Program-made: the position numbers and the translations under genes
The notes under the pieces: model-generated
Told to the model about the DNA's origin: nothing
The model's input: only the letters and a program-made list of their open reading frames with translations
The model's database searches: none
Shown: positions 6,348 through 12,087 of the stretch, piece after piece
Numbering within the stretch: position 1 is the first letter of the stretch
Layout: each line of letters opens with the position of its first letter
Assembly (NCBI GenBank): GCA_002861585.1
Contig: PJQJ01000010.1
Span: 2,425 to 21,371 of the forward strand
DNA length: 18,947 bases
DNA from: Candidatus Saccharimonadota bacterium
Lineage (GTDB): Bacteria > Patescibacteriota > Saccharimonadia > Saccharimonadales > Saccharimonadaceae
Direction of reading: 5' to 3'

Positions 6348-6968
6348 ATGAAACAATACAAAAATCTCCTTTTAGGTATAGCTCTATTTTTCGCGGGACT
6401 TATAAGTATTATCATTATTGGCAACATGCTTCCAGCGGTACTGATCAGTGATGGTACCGAGGATTTCGATGGACAACACAAGGTCTACGCTCAAAAGGCG
6501 CTCGACAATCTTAAGTTAGTAGATAGGATGGGTGCCTATCCAAAGCTAAAGGTCACTCAAGTTAGAGGCATCACTAATCATAATCATGATAATTGCCAGT
6601 TCGAAGCACTCGTTCAGAGTTACTTCTTATTCGGTATCAAAGCGCATAGATGGTACGTCACCGATTGTAATTGGCACACAACCACAGATCTCACCCTACC
6701 TGAGGTTGAGGCGTCTGATGAAGTAAGGAGCGGACGAAATCAGTGTGGAGCACAGGGCATCATCGTATCATTCAGGGCCACTGCACCGAAAGAGCGGCAG
6801 TTAGAAATTATTGAAGCTGAGGGGGCAAAAGTAGCACAGGAATACGACACGTTGGGTGGGTATGCCCTAAGCGTCCCGACTGGTACTGAAGCAGTAGCGG
6901 TAGAGGCATTTAAGAGCTATTCTGAGGTTGAAACCGCTAGCTCCAATGGTTGCAATAGCACTCAGTAG
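6348..6968 (+). CDS. Membrane-anchored protein with I9-like propeptide domain
   Basis: A 206-aa protein with one N-terminal hydrophobic helix (residues 8-33, no lipobox), so it is anchored with its body outside. A middle domain (40-125) has three His/Cys-rich patches (NHNHDNC, TDCNWH). The C-terminal 135-200 stretch, GIIVSFRATAPKERQLEIIE then GAKVAQEYDTLGGYALSVPT, has the strand-helix-strand-strand pattern of subtilisin inhibitor-I9/fervidolysin propeptides, which end in VPxG...ALxxxPxVexAxxN; here YSEVETASSNG. Normally this domain is joined to a subtilase that it folds and inhibits; no protease domain follows. A stand-alone protease inhibitor or a fold-only relative is possible (inference). 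Cysteines at 83, 107, 133 and 202 may form disulfides. The start is set by TATACT 6 nt before the ATG. Confidence 0.6.
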   Translation: MKQYKNLLLGIALFFAGLISIIIIGNMLPAVLISDGTEDFDGQHKVYAQKALDNLKLVDRMGAYPKLKVTQVRGITNHNHDNCQFEALVQSYFLFGIKAHRWYVTDCNWHTTTDLTLPEVEASDEVRSGRNQCGAQGIIVSFRATAPKERQLEIIEAEGAKVAQEYDTLGGYALSVPTGTEAVAVEAFKSYSEVETASSNGCNSTQ

Positions 6969-6979
6969 CTGGGGTAATA

Positions 6980-7008
6980 TTGCTATCAACTAACCTTTAT
7001 TGTATAAT
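6980..7008 (+). promoter_or_regulatory. Sigma70-type promoter for the MFS gene
   Basis: TTGCTA (6980-6985) and TATAAT (7003-7008) with a 17-bp spacer. Transcription would start near 7014-7016 and give a leader of about 88 nt, much longer than for other genes here. Confidence 0.6.
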
Positions 7009-7030
7009 AGCAAAACCCTTGCCTTGGGTA

Positions 7031-7053
7031 CTGGCTACTGAAAGGTATGCCAG
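7031..7053 (+). promoter_or_regulatory. Leader hairpin enclosing upstream ORF start
   Basis: CTGGC-TAC (7031-7038) pairs with GTA-GCCAG (7045-7053, one-base bulge at 7048). The loop TGAAAG and the stem contain the AAAGG and AUG of a short upstream ORF. A second, weaker pairing, ACCT (7081-7084) with AGGT (7095-7098), would cover the Shine-Dalgarno of the MFS gene. This layout resembles translational attenuators of drug-resistance genes, but no mechanism is shown. Confidence 0.4.
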
Positions 7054-7133
7054 CAAAAACGACGTCTGTTCACATACATGACCTACTTCCCTGGAGGTAT
7101 CCGTGTTGCAGGAAAGCTCTACCAGCGTCCTGA
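7047..7133 (+). CDS. Possible 28-aa leader peptide (upstream ORF)
   Basis: The ATG at 7047 is preceded by AAAGG and opens MPAKTTSVHIHDLLPWRYPC then CRKALPAS before TGA at 7131. It lies within the predicted transcript leader and overlaps the start of the MFS gene by 31 nt in another frame. Leader peptides of this size precede several inducible antibiotic-efflux and rRNA-methylase genes; the peptide sequence itself is not one I recognise. It could be a chance ORF. Confidence 0.35.
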   Translation: MPAKTTSVHIHDLLPWRYPCCRKALPAS

Positions 7134-8320
7134 AGAACAACGACTTCCGTCTCCTCTTCCTGGCGCAGGTCACGAGTGAGTTTGGTGACTGGATCGCACG
7201 CCTCGCACTCATGGTGCTGGTGTTGCAGCGGTCGGGATCGGGTCCAATGAGTGGACTCGTGATGGTTGTCGCAATGGCACCACTGGTGCTGCTGAGCGCA
7301 CCATTATCACCGCTAGCTGATCGGTTTCCGCGCCGGACAGTGATGATGATCGCGGACCTGATGAGGGCGATACTGTACTTGCTGATTATGTCGGTGCAAC
7401 TATCGGTGCCAGTCATGCTGGTGCTGGTGTTCATCGCCAACAGCTGTGCACCTCCCTTCACGGCTGCGAGGTCCGCCGTCCTGACTGAGGTCTTCACTGA
7501 TCTCAGCCGCTATCGGCAGGCACAGTCGCGCATGCAGTCCACGAGCCAAATCATGAACATGGTGGGTGTGGCTGTAGGAGGAGTGCTGGTTGCGATACTC
7601 GGTCCGATCTACGCTCTGGTCTTGAACATCCTCAGCTTCGTGCTGAGCGCTCTGTTCATCGCCGGAATGAAGACTGGTCGAGTTGCTATTAGCACTATGA
7701 AGTCGCGGCAGGCAATGGGGGTGGCATGGTGCGCAGTTATGCATAATCCGCTTGTGCGGCGTGCTGCACTGCTGCCAATCTTCGCCACCATCGGCGCGTA
7801 TGCGGCCGAGGCACTGATCGTGGCCTACACCGAGAGGTATGTGGGGAGGGGATGGCTATCGCTGATAGCGGCATCAGTCCCCGCGACTACTCTTCTCGGG
7901 TTTTGGGTCATCGAGCGTCTCGGTTTGCCGATTGTAAGGGGTGTACACGTCTCGCCGCTGATCACATTGGCCGGCAACGTCATCGCCCTCATCGGCCTGA
8001 TGGCGCCACTGCCAGCGATCGTGTCGGCACTGATGGCGTACATCGGTGCGGGAATCATCTTCTCGCAGTTCATCCTGTCGGTGGTCGCGGTCGTCCAGCG
8101 GGTGCCAGACACTGTCCGCGGTTCGGTCAACGGCCTGCTGCAGACAGGGCTGACAACAGGGATTCTGCTCTCGGCCGGTGCCGGCTCATGGCTGGCAGCG
8201 ATCTTTGATGAGCGGCGCTCTCTCGCCCTACTGATGGGTTGTTCAGCCGCCTACTCGCTGTACGCCATCGTTCGTCAGCCTGAGAAGGGGGAGGATGCAG
8301 TAATCGGCTCTGCTGATTAG
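7103..8320 (+). CDS. MFS transporter, probable drug exporter
   Basis: A 405-aa polytopic protein with about 12 hydrophobic helices, the size of a drug:H+ antiporter. Helix 1 is preceded by NNDFRLLFLAQVTSEFGDWI, typical of the Mef/MFS_3 exporter group (macrolide-efflux and enterobactin-exporter relatives), and the loop between helices 2 and 3 is PLADRFPRRTVMM, the MFS motif A (GxxaDRxxrR). The start is a GTG set by GGAGG (7093-7097) 5 nt upstream. Base composition and codon choice are much richer in G+C than all neighbours (many codons end in C or G), and it alone has a long leader and GC-rich 3' hairpins. This suggests recent acquisition from a high-GC donor such as an actinobacterium (inference). 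Substrate unknown. Confidence 0.85.
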   Translation: MLQESSTSVLKNNDFRLLFLAQVTSEFGDWIARLALMVLVLQRSGSGPMSGLVMVVAMAPLVLLSAPLSPLADRFPRRTVMMIADLMRAILYLLIMSVQLSVPVMLVLVFIANSCAPPFTAARSAVLTEVFTDLSRYRQAQSRMQSTSQIMNMVGVAVGGVLVAILGPIYALVLNILSFVLSALFIAGMKTGRVAISTMKSRQAMGVAWCAVMHNPLVRRAALLPIFATIGAYAAEALIVAYTERYVGRGWLSLIAASVPATTLLGFWVIERLGLPIVRGVHVSPLITLAGNVIALIGLMAPLPAIVSALMAYIGAGIIFSQFILSVVAVVQRVPDTVRGSVNGLLQTGLTTGILLSAGAGSWLAAIFDERRSLALLMGCSAAYSLYAIVRQPEKGEDAVIGSAD

Positions 8321-8334
8321 GCTGCATGAAATGC

Positions 8335-8367
8335 GGGGGGTGAGTGCATTCACTACGCTCACCCCCC
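8335..8367 (+). terminator. GC-rich hairpin after the MFS gene
   Basis: Ten-base arms GGGGGGTGAG (8335-8344) and CTCACCCCCC (8358-8367), with a 13-nt loop. No T tract follows, so it may stabilise the 3' end rather than terminate. Confidence 0.5.
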
Positions 8368-8416
8368 AAGGGTCCCCTATGGTAGAGGTAATTGGAACCT
8401 CCCGTAGATGTGACCA

Positions 8417-8432
8417 GTCAGCTTTGGCTGAC
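8417..8432 (+). repeat. Small perfect hairpin
   Basis: GTCAGC (8417-8422) and GCTGAC (8427-8432) around TTTG; the second of three hairpins strung between the convergent MFS and kinase genes. A fourth weak one, GAGGT/ACCTC, lies at 8385-8401. Confidence 0.5.
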
Positions 8433-8434
8433 AC

Positions 8435-8456
8435 AGCCGGCCCGAAGGGGCCGGCT
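8435..8456 (+). terminator. Strong GC hairpin, probable terminator
   Basis: AGCCGGCCC (8435-8443) pairs with GGGCCGGCT (8448-8456) around a GAAG loop, followed by TTAACTAATT. It ends the GC-rich segment; the AT-richer kinase gene begins 30 bp later from the other side. Confidence 0.6.
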
Positions 8457-8485
8457 TAACTAATTCAGGCAACCAAGAATTCTTT

Positions 8486-10084
8486 CTAGGACGGTAATGT
8501 GATAGTAAATGTCGAGCCTTTGTTGATCTCTGATTGTATTTCAATTGTGCCATTATGATGATCGATTATTTTCTTTGCCCAGTAGAGTCCAAGACCGGAG
8601 CCCCCCACTTCTACAGACAAGGGATTATCAATGCGGGAAAATTTTTGAAAGATTTTTCCTATATTCTTTTGATCAATCCCAACACCTTCATCCCGTACAG
8701 CAATAATCAGTTTGCTTCGAGATTTTTTGGCGGTGACCTCTATTGTTTTGCCTGAAGGAGTGTACTTGCTAGCGTTATCAATTATGTTTTCCAGGACCAT
8801 GCGAATGTTGGCGATATCAACTGTCGCGAGGATCTTGCTCTGTTTCGGCGTAAATAGTATGGTTTGCTGGCGATCTTTGAATCGTGAAGATTGTTCCTGA
8901 ATAATATCCTTAATCAGGTCACTGATATCTATCTTTTCCTTATGGAGTGAGATCTTTCCTGCGTCAACCTTAGCAACCTTTAGGAGATCATTGATAATCG
9001 TAATTTGTCGCTCGTTGCTCTCGTAAGCAGAAGTTAAATAAGCCTTCTGATCAGATGTAATATTGCCAGCATAACCCTCTAATACCATTCCTACATATTG
9101 CTTAACACCGGTTGCCGGCGTTCGTAATTGGTGCGATGCAAGTGATATAAATTCATCCTTTGCATGATTAAGCTCAAGTAACTCTTCACGCTGCTCAGTA
9201 AGTCTGGCGGTCGTCTTTTCAAGTTTATGTTCACGCTTTAGGGCACTTTTTATATCGTCGATATCGGTTGATGAACCAACCCATATTTTAATCCTGCCGT
9301 TTTCATCGTGCATTGCACGGGCACGAGTTAAGTGCCAGCGGTACTGGCCATCGTGTCTCTTAAATCTATGTTCAAACGAAAAGGGTTCGCCAGTCTTCAG
9401 TGAGTGCTCCCACTTAGCGATATTCTCCGTGACATCATCAGGATGTATTAATTCAGGCCACTTATTACTTTTTGTCTGGCGATAAGTAAGACCGGTATAG
9501 TCCATCCACTGCGGGTTAAAGTAGTCCAATCTACCGCGAGGGGTTGTAGTAAAGATTTTTTGCGGCATAGACTCGGCCATAAAACGCAACCGTTCCTCGC
9601 TCTCCTCGGCCTTTCGTCGGGCTTCTTTTTCGTGCTCCAATAGGAAGTCAACGCGCTCTTTCAGTTGCCCCACAATTACCGCCAGCACCGGTAGAACAAT
9701 GGTAAGTAGTATGATGCGACGTACGTTTCGATCATTGAATGAAAGAGCAGTAATGAAGGGGAGTAGCGAAAGGAAATTGTACACCAGTACAAAACTAACA
9801 CTTATAAGAGCCTGGCGTTTTCCATGGTGGAGTGCAACATGTATAACTGCTACCAAATATATTACTGCAACGACACTGTATAAGTTAGATTCTTGGCCTT
9901 TGGTGTAGGCGAGTACTGCTACTGCCCCTATAGCTATAAAGGTTGGCAATTGGTATCTGAGAAGCTTCTTCAGGAAATTGGATGAGGGTTTTAGAGATCT
10001 AAGAGCTTTCTGGCCTTTGCTGTCGCTTTTTTTTGACCTGCTCTTTTTATAGTTAGCAAGAGTAGTGCCCAGAGGTTTATTCAC
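8486..10084 (-). CDS. Membrane PAS sensor histidine kinase
   Basis: A 532-aa kinase. A basic N-terminus is followed by about four membrane helices (residues 39-142, with no large loop), a coiled linker (145-170), a PAS domain with PAC segment (about 168-277, including YFNPQWMDYTGLTYRQ and WHLTRARAMHDENGRI), a second coiled linker, and then HisKA with the phospho-acceptor His318 in FISLASHQLRTPATGV. The HATPase part shows an N box NIIDNASKYTP (433-443), G1 DEGVGID (465-471), F box IFQKFSR and G2 GGSGLGLYWAKK (494-505). No receiver domain or response regulator gene is adjacent. Start is GTG; an extended -10 box TGA-TATACT (minus strand, 10092-10100) is 7 nt before it. The catalytic half is very similar to the kinase at 15049-16599. 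Confidence 0.9.
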   Translation of the reverse strand: MNKPLGTTLANYKKSRSKKSDSKGQKALRSLKPSSNFLKKLLRYQLPTFIAIGAVAVLAYTKGQESNLYSVVAVIYLVAVIHVALHHGKRQALISVSFVLVYNFLSLLPFITALSFNDRNVRRIILLTIVLPVLAVIVGQLKERVDFLLEHEKEARRKAEESEERLRFMAESMPQKIFTTTPRGRLDYFNPQWMDYTGLTYRQTKSNKWPELIHPDDVTENIAKWEHSLKTGEPFSFEHRFKRHDGQYRWHLTRARAMHDENGRIKIWVGSSTDIDDIKSALKREHKLEKTTARLTEQREELLELNHAKDEFISLASHQLRTPATGVKQYVGMVLEGYAGNITSDQKAYLTSAYESNERQITIINDLLKVAKVDAGKISLHKEKIDISDLIKDIIQEQSSRFKDRQQTILFTPKQSKILATVDIANIRMVLENIIDNASKYTPSGKTIEVTAKKSRSKLIIAVRDEGVGIDQKNIGKIFQKFSRIDNPLSVEVGGSGLGLYWAKKIIDHHNGTIEIQSEINKGSTFTITLPS

Positions 10085-10091
10085 ATGTATA

Positions 10092-10100
10092 AGTATATCA
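10092..10100 (-). promoter_or_regulatory. Extended -10 box before a GTG start
   Basis: On the minus strand TGA-TATACT ends 7 nt before the GTG at 10084. This supports GTG as the kinase start and places the box inside the longest possible reading of the plus-strand neighbour. Confidence 0.5.
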
Positions 10101-10162
10101 AAAGAAGCGTAAGTGATATGGTAATTCGTAGCCCTGTAGAAAGGGTGTGTAATAATAACGGT

Positions 10163-10861
10163 ATGTCTTTAGAAATGGCTATATCGTTACTTTGTCTTGC
10201 TGTAGTTGATAGTTTCAATCCGTCGGCTTTGATCATCACCGGAGTGCTGCTAATAAAGTCTCGTAAAGAAGATCGTCTTGTAAATATTCTTGCGTACGTA
10301 GCCGGAATATTCGTTAGTTATTTTATTCTTGGAGCTCTACTATTTCTTGGAGCCGATGAATTTATCGATACTATTAAAAATATTTCTTCCTCTACAATCT
10401 ACCAAGTTGTGCAGCTTGTTATTGGACTGTCACTGCTCCTATATGCAGTTATAGCTCCGGTCGAATTAAAGCCATCGATCAAAAAAAGACGCGAGCTCCG
10501 TGTGGGGAAGATACTAAAACCAAAACTGCTGTTCTTCTATGGTGCATATGTAACTACGGCAGAGTTGATTACGGCCTTGCCATACTTTGCAGCCATTACG
10601 CTGCTGGTTAATGCGCAGGTAAACATGGTGATAGGCTTTCTGGTTATTTTTATCTACTGCATTATATTTGTGTTGCCACCGCTATTCATCGCACTGCTTT
10701 ATCATAAAAAGCGAGTATGGTTTGATAGTTGGCTGCAAAGTAGGTCAGATAGGCAAAAGAAGACTCAGCGTGAAACGTTCCTTTGGATGATAGGGATTGT
10801 TGGTTTTATCCTGATGGCCCAAGCGCTGCAAGCACTAAATTTCATGGGTTGGTACGGCTAA
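10163..10861 (+). CDS. Polytopic membrane protein, Sap/CcdA/LysE-like
   Basis: From MSLEMAISLLCLAVVDSFNP the 232-aa protein has about six hydrophobic helices in two sets of three, divided by a basic loop (ELKPSIKKRRELRVGKIL). The first helix ends DSFNPSAL, like the DSxNPc/s motif of the DsbD/CcdA, LysE and GAP (sulfolipid-addressing) transporter superfamily; the second half has an ALPYFAAI motif. Cys residues typical of CcdA redox carriers are not at the matching Pro motifs, so an exporter role is more likely than thiol transfer (inference). An ATG at 10085 would add 26 residues, but that reading runs through the promoter of the divergent kinase; AATAAT lies 6 nt before the ATG at 10163, so this start is preferred. 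The substrate is unknown. Confidence 0.6.
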   Translation: MSLEMAISLLCLAVVDSFNPSALIITGVLLIKSRKEDRLVNILAYVAGIFVSYFILGALLFLGADEFIDTIKNISSSTIYQVVQLVIGLSLLLYAVIAPVELKPSIKKRRELRVGKILKPKLLFFYGAYVTTAELITALPYFAAITLLVNAQVNMVIGFLVIFIYCIIFVLPPLFIALLYHKKRVWFDSWLQSRSDRQKKTQRETFLWMIGIVGFILMAQALQALNFMGWYG

Positions 10862-10875
10862 GGACAAAGTTATTT

Positions 10876-10884
10876 TGTTACACT
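10876..10884 (+). promoter_or_regulatory. Extended -10 box, leaderless start
   Basis: TGT-TACACT ends 7 nt before the ATG at 10892, in a 30-bp gap, so the unknown gene has its own promoter rather than relying on the upstream gene. Confidence 0.5.
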
Positions 10885-10891
10885 TTATAGT

Positions 10892-11461
10892 ATGACGAGC
10901 GCCAAAGAAGGATACAAAAAACTCAACAAAGAACTACTTAGCACGTATTTTAAAAGCCAAGGTTGGAAGGAGTCTGGGTACAGCTGGCAGTTCATTCATG
11001 AACGGTCAGATACTTTTATTGATGTGTATGTAAAACCGTACTACACGTGTAGTGATGAGGAAGTGAAGTTTTTGGTAACCATAGATATAGCCGATCGACA
11101 TTTCACTGCTTGGCATTCACAGCTCATGAAGGCCTATAAGCAGGAGCAGGCGAGTGCTCCTGATTTTATTGGCGAAAAGATCATGAATAAAGATGGTGAA
11201 TGGATAGCCAAAGTTGAACGTCCTATCCTATGGACGATAAAGCAAGACACTGATACTCAAAAACTTTCTCAAGCTATTATCAGAGATGTTACGACCTTTA
11301 TAGAACCACTCCTTTCTGGTCATGCTACGGCAAATTCATTTATTCGCGAATTACTTAATCAGTCTAATAAGTACAAAGGCAAGATTAGTGGGTATAAAAG
11401 AGAGTACGAGAAATACGACGTTCACTACTACGTACTGAGTTTTATCTTGTCTAGCTATTAA
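10892..11461 (+). CDS. Unknown soluble protein, 189 aa
   Basis: The N-terminal two thirds (residues 12-110) read like an alternating alpha/beta domain: KELLSTYFKSQGWKESGYSW, FIDVYVKPYYTCSDEEVKF and LVTIDIADRHFTAWHSQL. The pattern, a helix, then Gly-(Trp/Phe)-Lys, then paired strands, is reminiscent of DUF4304-type proteins, but I cannot confirm it. The rest is helical (DTDTQKLSQAIIRDVTTFIE...). There is no signal peptide or membrane helix. The gene is convergent with the phosphoesterase; the stop codons are 2 bp apart. Confidence 0.6.
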   Translation: MTSAKEGYKKLNKELLSTYFKSQGWKESGYSWQFIHERSDTFIDVYVKPYYTCSDEEVKFLVTIDIADRHFTAWHSQLMKAYKQEQASAPDFIGEKIMNKDGEWIAKVERPILWTIKQDTDTQKLSQAIIRDVTTFIEPLLSGHATANSFIRELLNQSNKYKGKISGYKREYEKYDVHYYVLSFILSSY

Positions 11462-11463
11462 TC

Positions 11464-11994
11464 TTACGCTTCAAAGTATAAGATCTCGGCTGAGTGGGTA
11501 GACGTATCATAAATAGCGACGCTTCGTGGTTCTTTTTTTCGTGGAATTGAAAAAGCGGTAGATCCAGGATTAATAATCAACCTTTGATCAACCTCATCTA
11601 TCCGGGGTTTATGAGTATGGCCGGTCAGGAGGGCATCATAATCCATGGTATCAATAAGGCGTTTTAGTGTCGGTTTATGATGACCATGATACACGGTTAT
11701 TCTTCTGTTATCGATAGCTAGATGAAGCACTTCACTGCCAGGAGGCAGGGTGAGTGCTGAACTCAAAGAAGACGATAGCTGTATCAATTGCTCGTGGTCA
11801 TCTCTATTGCCAAGGACACCACTAAACGGTATTCCATGAGTCCTCGTAAATTCAGTGATTGCTATCACTGTTTCAGGCTTCGTCCAATCACCACAATGAA
11901 TCAGATAATCAATATCGCGTTCTAGTAGTAGAGTGAGGGCTTTTTGCAGAGTTGGCTGACGATCATGAGTATCCGATAGTATACCTATTTTCAT
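11464..11994 (-). CDS. YfcE/MJ0936-type metallophosphoesterase
   Basis: A 176-aa calcineurin-like phosphoesterase with all metal-binding motifs: Asp8 and His10 in LSDTHD, Asp36 in HCGDW, Asn63 in VLGNRDDHE, His103 in VYHGHH, and His126/His128 in TGHTHKP, followed by NPGS at 142-145. The length equals the compact MJ0936/YfcE group, which act as manganese-dependent phosphodiesterases on simple substrates; the cellular substrate is unknown in most members. On the minus strand TAAAAT (12001-12006) lies 6 nt before the ATG, and a terminator (12032-12071) separates it from the upstream glycosidase gene, so it is transcribed alone. Confidence 0.9.
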   Translation of the reverse strand: MKIGILSDTHDRQPTLQKALTLLLERDIDYLIHCGDWTKPETVIAITEFTRTHGIPFSGVLGNRDDHEQLIQLSSSLSSALTLPPGSEVLHLAIDNRRITVYHGHHKPTLKRLIDTMDYDALLTGHTHKPRIDEVDQRLIINPGSTAFSIPRKKEPRSVAIYDTSTHSAEILYFEA

Positions 11995-12031
11995 ATTATT
12001 ATTTTAATCCTTGTTCGTGACAACCACCAAT

Positions 12032-12071
12032 GTAAAACCGGCAGTGGCTTGGTAGCAACTGCCGGTTTTAC
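12032..12071 (-). terminator. Intrinsic terminator after the GH172 gene
   Basis: Fourteen-base perfect arms GTAAAACCGGCAGT (12032-12045) and ACTGCCGGTTTTAC (12058-12071) with a 12-nt loop. It begins 17 bp past the glycosidase stop. The A/T ends make it able to act in both directions. Confidence 0.85.
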
Positions 12072-12087
12072 TATGTAAGGCCCAGTG

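Noticed and set aside
7400..7744. Long minus-strand reading frames opposite the MFS gene
   Set aside because: They arise from the GC-rich codon bias of the real gene; their translations are rich in His/Arg/Ser with no domain or start signal.
8435..8485. Integron attC-like site after the MFS gene (GCTTAAC fits RYYYAAC)
   Set aside because: No matching GTTRRRY core partner and no integrase; the hairpins are perfect rather than imperfect as in attC.
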